NCBI RefSeq assembly: GCF_937988725.1
Contig: NZ_CALKHS010000003.1
Coordinates: 372,001-436,000, forward strand
Direction of reading: 5' to 3'
Source of the DNA: an uncultured Castellaniella sp.
GTDB taxonomy: Bacteria > Pseudomonadota > Gammaproteobacteria > Burkholderiales > Burkholderiaceae_B
Length of the DNA: 64,000 bases
Numbering within the stretch: position 1 is the stretch's first letter; the number at the start of each line of letters is the position of its first letter. Position numbers and translations under genes: made by a program. The notes under the pieces were generated by a model that saw only the letters and a list, made by a program, of their open reading frames with translations, was not told the origin of the DNA and ran no database searches. Shown here piece by piece: positions 17,193-25,967 of the stretch.

Positions 17193-18188
17193 ATGAATAT
17201 TTCCCCTATCGGAAAACTATCCCTCGGTATCGCCGGCGCCCTGCTGAGCGCCTCGTTCGCTCAGGCGGCGGATTACACCTTCACGTTCGCCCACGTCCTG
17301 ACCGAACAGACGCCCAATGCCCAGGCTGCCGTCAAGTTCAAGGAAGAGGTCGAGAAGAACTCGCAGGGCCGCATCGAGATCAACATCCGGCCGGCCGCCC
17401 AGCTGGGCGGCGACGTCGAGATCATCGAACAGACCCAGATGGGGCTGGTCCAGATCGCCATTCCGCCGACCGGCAACCTGGCCAACTTCGAGCCGAAGAT
17501 GTTCCTGTTCGACCTGCCCTACCTGATGAAGGGCGAACAATCGATGAAGCAGCTGCTGGACGGCGACGTGGGCCGCGAACTGCTGGCGACCCTGGAAAAA
17601 AGCAATCTGCATGGCGTGAACTATTGGGGGGCTGGGTTCCGGAACATCACCAACAACGTCCGTGAGATCCACCAGCCGGACGACCTGAAGAACATCAAGA
17701 TGCGGACGCTGCAGGCGCCGACCATCCTGTCCACGTACCGGACCTGGGGCGCGAACCCGACGGCCATGGCCTATACCGAGGTCTACAACGGCCTGCAGCA
17801 GGGCGTGGTCGAAGGGCAGGAAAACCCGCTGGCCAACATCGACTCGATGAAGTTCTACGAAGTCCAGAAATACATGACCCTGACCGGCCATGCCTATCAC
17901 ACCTATGCGGCCGTGATGAACAAGGGGGCCTGGGAATCGCTGCCCGACGATCTGAAGAAAGTCGTGTCCGACGCCTTCGACGTGGCGCGCGATTACGGGC
18001 GCGAACTGACGGCTAAGGACGAGGCCCGCATCATCGAGAAGATCAAGGGCCAGATCAAGATCACCGAACTGACCGACGCGGACCGCCAGAAGTTCATCGA
18101 GCGTTCCGAGCCGATCTACAAGCAGTTCGAAGCCAACATCACGCCTGAGCTGCTGCAGCGCGCGATCAAGGCCGCCACGGTGAGCTGA
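17193..18188 (+). CDS. dctP: TRAP transporter solute receptor (DctP family)
   Basis: A 331-aa periplasmic binding protein with a signal peptide ending near ASFAQAA. DctP hallmarks are present: FAHVLTEQTPNAQAAVKFKEE, PAAQLGGDVEIIEQTQMG, and the conserved arginine-containing segment IKMRTLQAPTILSTYRTWG followed by GLQQGVVEGQENP. It captures a small carboxylic acid, typically a C4 acid or relative, for the DctQM channel encoded next. GGAGAGA precedes ATG 17193. Confidence 0.92.
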   Translation: MNISPIGKLSLGIAGALLSASFAQAADYTFTFAHVLTEQTPNAQAAVKFKEEVEKNSQGRIEINIRPAAQLGGDVEIIEQTQMGLVQIAIPPTGNLANFEPKMFLFDLPYLMKGEQSMKQLLDGDVGRELLATLEKSNLHGVNYWGAGFRNITNNVREIHQPDDLKNIKMRTLQAPTILSTYRTWGANPTAMAYTEVYNGLQQGVVEGQENPLANIDSMKFYEVQKYMTLTGHAYHTYAAVMNKGAWESLPDDLKKVVSDAFDVARDYGRELTAKDEARIIEKIKGQIKITELTDADRQKFIERSEPIYKQFEANITPELLQRAIKAATVS

Positions 18189-18213
18189 TCCGGTCCATCA
18201 CAGGAGAGTCCCC

Positions 18214-18726
18214 ATGCTTGCAGGAATCAATCGGTGCCTGGACAAGATCGAATCATTCGCCATGATCGTCTTCATGCTGGTGGCGACCTTCGTCGCCGTC
18301 ATCCAGGTCATTGCGCGCTATGTATTCAACAATTCGCTGTACTGGTCCGAGGAAACGGTGCTGTATGCGCTGATCATGATGAGCTTCCTGACCTGCAGCA
18401 TGGGGGTGCGGTATGCCGCGCACATCTGCGTCGAGGTCCTGCCGTTGATGGTCGGGCCCCGGCTGGCCCGGGTGCTGCACTATCTCGCGAACGTGCTGGG
18501 CCTGATGTTCGCCGGCGTGCTGGTGTATTACGGCGCGCGGCTGGCCATCAACACCTTGGCCATGAACCAGCTCTCGCCCGCGATGCGCATTCCGGTCGGG
18601 TACGTCTACATGGTGATCCCGGTGTCGGCCGCCTTCATGGGCTTGCGGTATCTGTGGATTCTATGGTGCATGCTCAGCGGCAAGGAGTATCAGCCGCTGG
18701 CCATGGATATCAGCGCGACCGCCTGA
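18214..18726 (+). CDS. dctQ: TRAP transporter small permease (DctQ)
   Basis: A 170-aa four-helix protein with the DctQ pattern IVFMLVATFVAVIQVIARYV, YWSEETVLYALIMMSFLTCS and a final YMVIPVSAAFMGLRYLWIL segment. It is the small membrane subunit joining the receptor and DctM. It lies 25 bases after dctP with AGGAGAG before ATG 18214. Confidence 0.92.
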   Translation: MLAGINRCLDKIESFAMIVFMLVATFVAVIQVIARYVFNNSLYWSEETVLYALIMMSFLTCSMGVRYAAHICVEVLPLMVGPRLARVLHYLANVLGLMFAGVLVYYGARLAINTLAMNQLSPAMRIPVGYVYMVIPVSAAFMGLRYLWILWCMLSGKEYQPLAMDISATA

Positions 18727-18773
18727 CGGCGCGCCGATCTTCGATCCCGGATCCCATTCGATAGAGAATCCCC

Positions 18774-20048
18774 ATGATTGCTGCTCTCGTTCCCATCTTT
18801 TTTGTCCTGTTGCTGTTCGGGCTGCCGATTTTCGCGTCTTTGGCATTCGCCGTGTCCCTGGCCCTGAAGGGCTTCGGCACGATCGACCCGCTGGTCGTGC
18901 CCATGCGCATGTTTTCGGGGATGAACAATTTCTCCCTGATGTCGATTCCGTTCTTCATCCTGGCGGCCGAGCTGATGCGCATCGGCGGCCTGTCGGATCG
19001 ACTGATCGGTCTGGCGCGCGCCCTGATCGGCTGGATGCCGGGCGGGATGGCGGCGGCCACCGTGCTGTCCTGCCTGTTCTTCGGTTCGATTTCCGGCTCC
19101 AGCCCGGCCACCGTGATCGCCATCGGCAGCATTATGTACCCCGCGCTGGTCGCTGCGGGCTACAACAAATACTTTTCCATCGGCCTGATCACGACCGCCG
19201 GCACCCTGGGGCCGATCGTGCCGCCCAGCATCGCCCTGATCATCTACGGGTCGGTGACCGGCTCTTCGGTGGGCAAGCTGTTCGCGGCCGGCATCCTGCC
19301 CGCGGTCCTGATCGCCACCCTGCTGATCGTGTACTGCTGCTGGTACGCCATGGCGAAGCGCTATCCGCGCGAACCCTTCCCGACGCTGGGGGAAATCTGG
19401 GACGCGCTGCGCCGGTCCCTGTGGGGCCTGGGGCTGCCCGTGGTCCTGCTGGGCGGCATCTACACCGGCCTGTTCACGCCGACGGAATCGGCCGCCGCCG
19501 CGTGCCTGTACGGCTGGTTCGTCGGGGCCGTCATCTATCGCACCATTTCTATTTCCCAGTCGCTGACGATCCTGCGCAATACCGGCGTGCTCTCGGGCAC
19601 CCTGCTGCTGATCACGGCGGGCGCTTCGGCGTTTTCCTGGATCCTGGCCAGCACCGGGGCGCCCACGAAACTGGCGACCGAAGTCCTGTCGGGCACGAAT
19701 TCCCCCATCGTCATCCTGATGCTGTTCAATGCCATCATGCTGGTGGCCGGAGCCTTCCTGGACAGCGCGTCGGCCATCATCGTGCTGGCGCCGCTGATGC
19801 AGCCGATCGCCGCCCAGGTCGGGGTCGATGCCATCCATTTCGGCATCATCACCCTGGTGAACCTGTCGATCGGCATGCTGACCCCGCCCGTGGGCCTGAA
19901 CTTGTTCGTCGCCATGGGGATCGCCAAGATGAGCCTCTTCGAGGTGTTCAAGGCGGCGCTGCCGACCATTCTGCTGATGTTCCTGGCGCTGATCGCGATC
20001 ACCTACGTCCCGTGGTTCAGCACGGCCATCCCCAGTCTGTTGTATTGA
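18774..20048 (+). CDS. dctM: TRAP transporter large permease (DctM)
   Basis: The large channel subunit (424 aa, about twelve helices). Typical DctM segments are visible, including GLPIFASLAFAVSLALKGFG, FGSISGSSPATVIAIGSIMYP, TAGTLGPIVPPSIALIIYG and TPPVGLNLFVAMGIAKMS. It drives uptake by an ion gradient. It forms a complete TRAP system with the two preceding genes. Confidence 0.93.
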   Translation: MIAALVPIFFVLLLFGLPIFASLAFAVSLALKGFGTIDPLVVPMRMFSGMNNFSLMSIPFFILAAELMRIGGLSDRLIGLARALIGWMPGGMAAATVLSCLFFGSISGSSPATVIAIGSIMYPALVAAGYNKYFSIGLITTAGTLGPIVPPSIALIIYGSVTGSSVGKLFAAGILPAVLIATLLIVYCCWYAMAKRYPREPFPTLGEIWDALRRSLWGLGLPVVLLGGIYTGLFTPTESAAAACLYGWFVGAVIYRTISISQSLTILRNTGVLSGTLLLITAGASAFSWILASTGAPTKLATEVLSGTNSPIVILMLFNAIMLVAGAFLDSASAIIVLAPLMQPIAAQVGVDAIHFGIITLVNLSIGMLTPPVGLNLFVAMGIAKMSLFEVFKAALPTILLMFLALIAITYVPWFSTAIPSLLY

Positions 20049-20106
20049 TGCGTGGCGCCGGGGGATGGGATCCTCCGGCGTTCTGTTCTTGAATGGAGAA
20101 ATCGTC

Positions 20107-20874
20107 ATGAAGGATCAAGCCGTCGTCTTCGCCGCGGGCAATTATCGCTATGTGCCCAGCGGCGTCATGCAGTATTCCGGAGGGGCGGCCGCCGAGCCGG
20201 GCTACACGATCCGGCGCGTCGTGTTTTCCCGGCCGGTGCCGTTGCTGGATGGCTTTGCCCGCATCCGGCAGGTCCTGGAATCCGAGGGCCGGCCGCTGGC
20301 GGCCCTGTGCGGTTGCGAATTGCGCTCGCCGGGGCAGTTCAGCGAAGAAGGCTTCGCCAGGTTCAATGCCGAATATGTCGGCACCTTGCAGGCCTGGGGC
20401 ATCGCGAGCGACACGGTCAATCCCGTGCCGCGCAGCAATGTCTGCCCGGAAATCGATCCGCCCGCGCAGCCTTCCTTTCATGCCTTCAGCTATACCGTGC
20501 CGTCCTCCGAGGACGAGCGCGCCTTCGTGGTGGCCGGCAGCAGCGAAGTGCCGGAAGGCCATGCCAACTACAAGGATCATCTGATCGCCTATCAGGACAT
20601 TTCGCCCGAAGGCATGCGCAAGAAGGCCCGCTGGGTGCTGGACGAAATGCAGCGCCGCATGGCGGTGCTGGGCTATGGTTGGCCGGACTGCACCGGCACG
20701 CAGCTCTACATGATCCATGACCCCCATCCCTTCCTGGCGGACGAATTCGTGCGCCGGGGCGCGATGCGCCTGGGGCTGACCTGGCACTTCGTGCGTCCGC
20801 CCGTCGTCGACATGGAGTTTGAAATGGACTGCCGCCGTGTCCTGGCCGAGCGCGTTCTGCCGGTGAGCGCCTGA
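20107..20874 (+). CDS. Conserved protein resembling CnbZ-type (2-amino-5-chloromuconate) deaminases
   Basis: A 255-aa soluble protein with no signal peptide. I recognise a conserved pattern (GNYRYVPSGVMQYSGG, CELRSPGQFSEEGFARFN, RSNVCPEIDPPAQPSFHAFS and HDPHPFLADEFVRRGA). It recalls proteins annotated as CnbZ-like 2-amino-muconate deaminases, and part of it is faintly RidA-like. I cannot confirm this without a search. Its stop codon overlaps the asparaginase start by one base (TGATG), so the two are coupled. In an operon with two amide hydrolases, removal of nitrogen from an enamine or imine intermediate would be a sensible role, but that is inference. ATG 20107 follows GGAGAAATC. Confidence 0.45.
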   Translation: MKDQAVVFAAGNYRYVPSGVMQYSGGAAAEPGYTIRRVVFSRPVPLLDGFARIRQVLESEGRPLAALCGCELRSPGQFSEEGFARFNAEYVGTLQAWGIASDTVNPVPRSNVCPEIDPPAQPSFHAFSYTVPSSEDERAFVVAGSSEVPEGHANYKDHLIAYQDISPEGMRKKARWVLDEMQRRMAVLGYGWPDCTGTQLYMIHDPHPFLADEFVRRGAMRLGLTWHFVRPPVVDMEFEMDCRRVLAERVLPVSA

Positions 20875-21878
20875 TGAGGCGCGTGGCCGTGGTGTCCACG
20901 GGCGGGACCATCGCCAGCCTGCCCGGCCCGGAGGGCCGCAACATCGCCGGAGCCTTGTCGGGGCAGGCCTTGCTGGGCGGCGTGCCCGAGGCTGCCGACA
21001 TCCGGGTCGAAGTGCTGTCCCTGTTCCAGAAACCCAGCAACGCCCTGACGCTGGACGATCTGCAGGGCCTGCGCGCGCAATGCCAGTCGCTGATCGACGG
21101 CGGCGAGGTGGACGGCATCGTGGTGACGCATGGCACCGACACGCTGGAAGACACGGCCTATTTTCTGGAAAGCAGCCTGCGGACGCGCGATGTGGTGGTG
21201 GCCGTGACGGGTTCGCAGCGCGTGCCGCATGCGCCCGGCACGGATGCGTATCTGAACCTGCGCCATGCCTTGCGGGTGGCGGCGTCCCCGGACTGCCGCG
21301 GCCTGGGCGTGCTGGTGGTGTTCAATGAAACGGTGCATGCCGCCGCCTTCGTGCGCAAGACCAGCAGCTTCCAGTTGAACGGCTTCGATTCGCCCGGCTT
21401 CGGCTGCCTGGGGTTCATCGATGATGACGCCGTGCTGATCTATCAGCAGCCCCGGCGCCAGCCCCTGTTGCAGCCGCCGCCGGGGAAATTGCCGGCCGTG
21501 GAGCTGCTGGGCGCGAACCTCGGAGCCGGGCCGCTGGCGCTCAAGGCCCTGGTGGATGCCGGCGCGCCCGGCATCGTCCTGGAAGGCACCGGCCGGGGCC
21601 AGGTGCCGCCGGACTGGGTGCCCGAAGTCCGCCGGGCCGCCGCCGCGGGCTGCAAGGTGCTGGTGTGCAGTTCCACGCTGACCGGACCTGTCCAGCCTTG
21701 TTATGAATATGCCGGATCCCTGCACGATCTGCAGGCGGCCGGCGCGCTGGGAGTCAGCGGGCTGTCGGGCCGCAAGGCGCGCCTGCGCCTGATGCTCGCC
21801 CTGGCTTGCCTGGGGGACGATTGCGGCCCGGATGCCCTGCGCCGCGTGTTTTCCTGGGGGGCGGACCGTTCCGCCTGA
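20874..21878 (+). CDS. L-asparaginase-family amidohydrolase
   Basis: A 334-aa asparaginase/glutaminase fold. The N-terminal nucleophile threonine lies in VVSTGGTIASLPG, and the second threonine with its aspartate in VVTHGTDTLEDTAYFLE. A further conserved stretch is VAVTGSQRVPHAPGTDAYLNL. There is no signal peptide, so it is cytoplasmic, unlike the scavenging type II enzymes. It starts within the stop codon of the preceding gene. With the amidase at the head of the operon it gives two chemically different amide hydrolases, so the substrate may carry two amide groups or pass through a monoamide. Confidence 0.88.
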   Translation: MRRVAVVSTGGTIASLPGPEGRNIAGALSGQALLGGVPEAADIRVEVLSLFQKPSNALTLDDLQGLRAQCQSLIDGGEVDGIVVTHGTDTLEDTAYFLESSLRTRDVVVAVTGSQRVPHAPGTDAYLNLRHALRVAASPDCRGLGVLVVFNETVHAAAFVRKTSSFQLNGFDSPGFGCLGFIDDDAVLIYQQPRRQPLLQPPPGKLPAVELLGANLGAGPLALKALVDAGAPGIVLEGTGRGQVPPDWVPEVRRAAAAGCKVLVCSSTLTGPVQPCYEYAGSLHDLQAAGALGVSGLSGRKARLRLMLALACLGDDCGPDALRRVFSWGADRSA

Positions 21879-21913
21879 CCCTTCTTTTCCACATTCGATT
21901 GAGCTGTCCCACT

Positions 21914-22999
21914 ATGCACACATTCAAGATCGCCGTGATTCCGGGAGACGGAATCGGCAAGGAAGTCATGCCCGAAGCCCTGCGGGCGCTGGACGTCTTG
22001 CAGGACCGGCATGGCCTGTCGCTGCAGTACGAGCACCTGGACTGGGCCTGCGCGGAATACTGGCAGCGCCATGGCGACATGTTGCCGCCGGACTGGTTCG
22101 AGCGCCTGAGGGGCTTCGACGCCATCCTGTTCGGGGCGGTGGGCTGGCCCGATGTGGTGCCGGACCACGTGTCTTTGTGGGGGTCGCTGCTGAAATTCCG
22201 CCGGGGCTTTGATCAGTACATCAATCTGCGGCCCGTGCGCCAGATGCCGGGCGTGCGGGCCCCGCTGGCGGGACGGCAGCCGGGAGACATCGATTTCCTG
22301 GTCGTGCGTGAAAACACCGAAGGCGAATATACGAACCTGGGCGGGCGGATGTACGAGGGGACCGATCGGGAGATCGTCATCCAGGAATCCGTGTTTTCCC
22401 GCCATGGCATCGACCGGGTGCTGAAGTACGCTTTCGATCTCGCCCAGCGCCGGCCGCGCCGCGCCTTGACCTCGGCGACGAAATCCAACGGCATCGCCCT
22501 CAGCATGCCGTATTGGGACGAGCGCCTGGAAGCCATGGCGGCGCAATATCCCGACGTGGCCTGGGACAAGCACCACATCGACATCCTGTGCGCGCGTTTC
22601 GTCCTGCAGCCCGAACGATTCGATGTGGTGGTGGCGTCCAATCTGTTCGGCGACATCCTGTCCGACCTGGGTCCCGCCTGCACGGGCACCATCGGTATCG
22701 CTCCCTCGGCCAACCTCAATCCGGAACGCCGATTCCCGTCGCTGTTCGAGCCCGTGCATGGCTCGGCCCCCGACATCTACGGGCGCAACGTCGCCAATCC
22801 GGTGGGCATGATCTGGTCCGCCGTCATGATGCTGGACTTCCTGGGGCAGCAGGACCCCGCCTGCCAGGCGGCCGCGGCCGAACTGATGGCGGCCATCGAG
22901 CATGTCCTGGATCAGGGGCCGCGCACCCGCGATCTGGGCGGTTCCGCCAGCACCACCGACATGGGCGCCGCCATCGCGCAGCGCATCGGCGCCCTGTAG
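21914..22999 (+). CDS. Tartrate/D-malate/isopropylmalate-type decarboxylating dehydrogenase
   Basis: A 361-aa beta-decarboxylating dehydrogenase with IAVIPGDGIGKEVMPEALR, the nucleotide/substrate helix FDQYINLRPVRQMPG, LVVRENTEGEYTNLGGRMYEG and the C-terminal metal and NAD region VASNLFGDILSDLGPA / EPVHGSAPDIYGRNVANPVG. The pattern best fits tartrate dehydrogenase/decarboxylase or D-malate dehydrogenase rather than LeuB, because it sits in a catabolic TRAP operon with no leucine genes. It would oxidise a 2-hydroxy diacid with NAD. ATG 21914 is the last gene start of the operon. Confidence 0.82.
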   Translation: MHTFKIAVIPGDGIGKEVMPEALRALDVLQDRHGLSLQYEHLDWACAEYWQRHGDMLPPDWFERLRGFDAILFGAVGWPDVVPDHVSLWGSLLKFRRGFDQYINLRPVRQMPGVRAPLAGRQPGDIDFLVVRENTEGEYTNLGGRMYEGTDREIVIQESVFSRHGIDRVLKYAFDLAQRRPRRALTSATKSNGIALSMPYWDERLEAMAAQYPDVAWDKHHIDILCARFVLQPERFDVVVASNLFGDILSDLGPACTGTIGIAPSANLNPERRFPSLFEPVHGSAPDIYGRNVANPVGMIWSAVMMLDFLGQQDPACQAAAAELMAAIEHVLDQGPRTRDLGGSASTTDMGAAIAQRIGAL

Positions 23000-23015
23000 C
23001 GGGACCGGGGGAGCG

Positions 23016-23504
23016 TCAGCCGAGGTGATCCATGAACACCTGGCACAGCGCTTCCATCCCCGCGCGGTCGTCTTCATCGAAGCGGCCGGTCACGGGGCTG
23101 TCCACGTCCCAGACGCCCAGCAGCGATCCGTCTGCGCGCACCAGCGGCACGACGATTTCGGATTGCGATGCCGAGTCGCAGGGGATGTGGCCGTCGAACT
23201 GATTCACGTCCCGCACGACCTGCGTCCGCCGGGCCAGGGCCGCGGCGCCGCACACGCCCGATCCGATGGGGATGCGGATGCAGGCCGGTTTGCCCTGGAA
23301 GGGGCCGACGACCAGTTCCGTGCCGTCGAACAGGTAAAAGCCCGCCCAGTTCAGTTGCGGCAGGCTGTGGAACACCAGGGCGCTGAAATTGGCCGCGTTG
23401 GCGATCAGGTCGGATTCGCCGGCGATCAGGTGCCGCGCCTGGTCCGCCAGGCTGGCATAGTGGGCGGCCTTGCTGGCGAAGGTCTCGGGGGATAGATGGA
23501 ACAT
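23016..23504 (-). CDS. msrC: Free methionine-(R)-sulfoxide reductase (GAF domain)
   Basis: A 162-aa single GAF-domain protein. The three cysteines of the fRMsr family are all there: GKPACIRIPIGSGVCGAA supplies two and HIPCDSASQSEIVVP the third. Family members reduce free methionine-R-sulfoxide in the cytoplasm using thioredoxin-type electrons. The gene converges on the tartrate-dehydrogenase operon and diverges from the Cache-GGDEF-EAL gene. Confidence 0.9.
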   Translation of the reverse strand: MFHLSPETFASKAAHYASLADQARHLIAGESDLIANAANFSALVFHSLPQLNWAGFYLFDGTELVVGPFQGKPACIRIPIGSGVCGAAALARRTQVVRDVNQFDGHIPCDSASQSEIVVPLVRADGSLLGVWDVDSPVTGRFDEDDRAGMEALCQVFMDHLG

Positions 23505-23692
23505 GAATGCCTTCCAGGCGCGATCGTTGACCGCGTCATTTTAGACCGCGTGTCCGCCGCGCGGCGCCCGGCGGCGCGCCGCGCATCGGGGCGCGACCCC
23601 CGAAGACCTTCAGGCTGCGTGGGTTTCCGTGTATATTGGCCTGTCTGTAGGCTTGGCCTGTCGCCGGGCCGGACTTGCACAAGGAAACAGCG

Positions 23693-25957
23693 TTGTCTGG
23701 TGCGTTGAGGCGTCTTTTCTCCGCAAGCCGTGCCGACTCCCGCCCAGGCGTGCTGGGCAATCTGCGTCTGCGCCTGTTCATGGCGGTCCTGGCGACCGCC
23801 ATTCCCATCATCGGGGGCCTGGGCTATTACATCTGGCATCAGTACCAGGGCCTGATGCTCAGCAGCGAACGCTCGGCCGAAAACCTGGTGCAGGTGACGG
23901 CCGCCTACGACCGCACCCTGCTGAACGATGCGCGCGACGTGCTGCTGTCCTTGTCGAATTCGCCGGTGCTGCGCGACGCCCGCTGGCATGAATGCCGGGG
24001 ATACTTCACATCGCTGCTGGCGCATCTGCCGCGCTACCTGAACCTGGGAGTGATCGGCGCGGACGGCCGGCAGGTCTGTTCGGGCCTGCCGGACCCCGAC
24101 CGGAAAGGCTCCTTCCTGGGCGACCGATCCTATTTCCACGCGGCCATGGAAGAGCCGGACGTCATCCTGGGCGGCTTCATCATCGGCCGGATGTCCGGGG
24201 TTCCCACGGTGGTGCTGGCCGTGCGCGTGCCGGGGGATTCCGGGATCACCGCCGGGGTCGCCTACGCGGGCATGAACCTGGGGTATCTGCGGGCCGGGGC
24301 GGCCATCCCGGAACTGCTGCCGCAGGCCCGCCTGTGGATCCTCGACCGCCAGGGCTACATCCTGCAGCGCGTGCCGGGGAATTCCAGCCACCTGGGCGAG
24401 CGCCTGGACCCGTATCCCGATCAGCAGACCGGCCTGCTGCGCAACGCCTACACCGATGCGGACCAGGTGCGGTGGATCGTCTATTCCGTGCCGGCCGGGC
24501 CCAGAGGAGATCCCCAGGGCCTGTCCGTGCGCTACGAAATCCCCGAAGCGGCCCTGTATGCCGAAGCCAGGCGGGCGCTGTGGACCGGCCTGCTGATCAT
24601 GGGCCTGCTGCTGTGCGTCGCCTTGCTGGCGGCGGGGAACCTGATGCAGCGCGCCCTGGCCCACCAGGCCTCGCACGATTCCCTGACCCGCTTGCTCAAC
24701 CGGGGCGCCATCCTGCATCGCCTGCAGATGCGCACCCAACAGGGGCTGGACAAGCCCTGGACGCTGGTCATCTCCAACATCGATGGATTCAAGGAGGTCA
24801 ACGGGGCCCTGGGGCACGACGTGGGCGATCGTCTGCTGCAGGCGGTCGCGCTCCGGTTCCGGGATTGCCTGGGCGGCGCCTGTTCGCTGGCGCGGCTGGG
24901 CAGCGACGAATTCGCCTTCCTGCTGGATACGGACGATCCGGCCCAGGCCGACGCCCTGGTGCGCGATCTGCTGGCGGCCACCCGCGAACCCTTCACCGTC
25001 AATGCGCTGCAGGTGCGCATCAATTGCAGCTTCGGCCTGGCGGTCTATCCGGAACATGCCCATGCGCCCGACGAGCTGATCCGCTGCGCCGATACGGCCA
25101 TGCGCCGAGCCAAGCGCGAAGGCCTGGGCAGCGCCGTCTTCGACGTCCGGGACCGGGCCCAGGTGCAGGACCGCCAGCTGCTGCGGGCGGATCTGCGCGC
25201 CGCCCTGGCGCAGGGGCAGTTCCTGCTGCATCTGCAGCCGAAGATCGCGCTGGGCAACGATGCGCTGGCGCCCGGCACGCCGGTCGGGTTCGAGGCGCTG
25301 GCGCGCTGGCAGCATCCGGACCGCGGCCTGGTGTCCCCCGCCCAGTTCATTCCCATCATCGAGGTCAGCGACCTGATCCACCCGTTCACCCGCTGGGTCG
25401 TCGACCAGGCCGTGGCGGCGTGCGTGCGGCTGCAGGCCGTTCGCCCAGGGGTCATCATGGCAGTCAATATTTCGGCCCGCAACCTGCTGGACGAATATTT
25501 TCCGCAGCAGGTCGAAGACGCCCTGGCGCAACACAGCCTGGACCCGGCGCTGCTGGAACTGGAAGTCACCGAAAGCGTCATCATGGCCGATCCCGCCCGG
25601 TCCCTGCGCACGCTGTACGCCCTGCATGCCCTGGGCGTGCGTCTGTCCATCGACGATTTCGGGACGGGGTATTCCTCGTTCGCCTACCTGAACCGCCTGC
25701 CGGTCGATGCGCTGAAGATCGACCAGTCTTTCGTCGCCGGCATGGCGGGCGACTCGGACCTGCGGGCCATCGTGCGGTCCATCATCGAAATGAGCCACAC
25801 CCTGGGCCTGCAGGTGATCGCCGAAGGCATCGAGACCCGCGCCGTCCAGGACATGCTGCGCGACCTGGGCTGCGACGTGGGTCAGGGATACGGGATTGGC
25901 CGCCCCATGCCGGAAGAACGCGCCGCCGCCTGGCTGCGAGACGCCATTGCCACTTGA
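23693..25957 (+). CDS. Cache-GGDEF(degenerate)-EAL membrane protein
   Basis: A 754-aa sensor protein. An N-terminal helix (FMAVLATAIPIIGGLGYYI) and a second helix (GLLIMGLLLCVALLAAGNLM) bracket a periplasmic Cache-like domain (ARLWILDRQGYILQRV and related). GGDEF and EAL domains follow. The cyclase motif reads ARLGSDEF, so the second glycine is replaced by serine, and the usual FKxVNDxxGH is FKEVNGALGH. The EAL domain is complete: FEALARW, EVTES and DDFGTGYSSFAYL. It is therefore most likely a phosphodiesterase with a regulatory GGDEF. TTG 23693 is chosen because AAGGA lies seven bases before it; TTG 23675 is the alternative. Confidence 0.85.
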   Translation: MSGALRRLFSASRADSRPGVLGNLRLRLFMAVLATAIPIIGGLGYYIWHQYQGLMLSSERSAENLVQVTAAYDRTLLNDARDVLLSLSNSPVLRDARWHECRGYFTSLLAHLPRYLNLGVIGADGRQVCSGLPDPDRKGSFLGDRSYFHAAMEEPDVILGGFIIGRMSGVPTVVLAVRVPGDSGITAGVAYAGMNLGYLRAGAAIPELLPQARLWILDRQGYILQRVPGNSSHLGERLDPYPDQQTGLLRNAYTDADQVRWIVYSVPAGPRGDPQGLSVRYEIPEAALYAEARRALWTGLLIMGLLLCVALLAAGNLMQRALAHQASHDSLTRLLNRGAILHRLQMRTQQGLDKPWTLVISNIDGFKEVNGALGHDVGDRLLQAVALRFRDCLGGACSLARLGSDEFAFLLDTDDPAQADALVRDLLAATREPFTVNALQVRINCSFGLAVYPEHAHAPDELIRCADTAMRRAKREGLGSAVFDVRDRAQVQDRQLLRADLRAALAQGQFLLHLQPKIALGNDALAPGTPVGFEALARWQHPDRGLVSPAQFIPIIEVSDLIHPFTRWVVDQAVAACVRLQAVRPGVIMAVNISARNLLDEYFPQQVEDALAQHSLDPALLELEVTESVIMADPARSLRTLYALHALGVRLSIDDFGTGYSSFAYLNRLPVDALKIDQSFVAGMAGDSDLRAIVRSIIEMSHTLGLQVIAEGIETRAVQDMLRDLGCDVGQGYGIGRPMPEERAAAWLRDAIAT

Positions 25958-25967
25958 AGGAGACACC

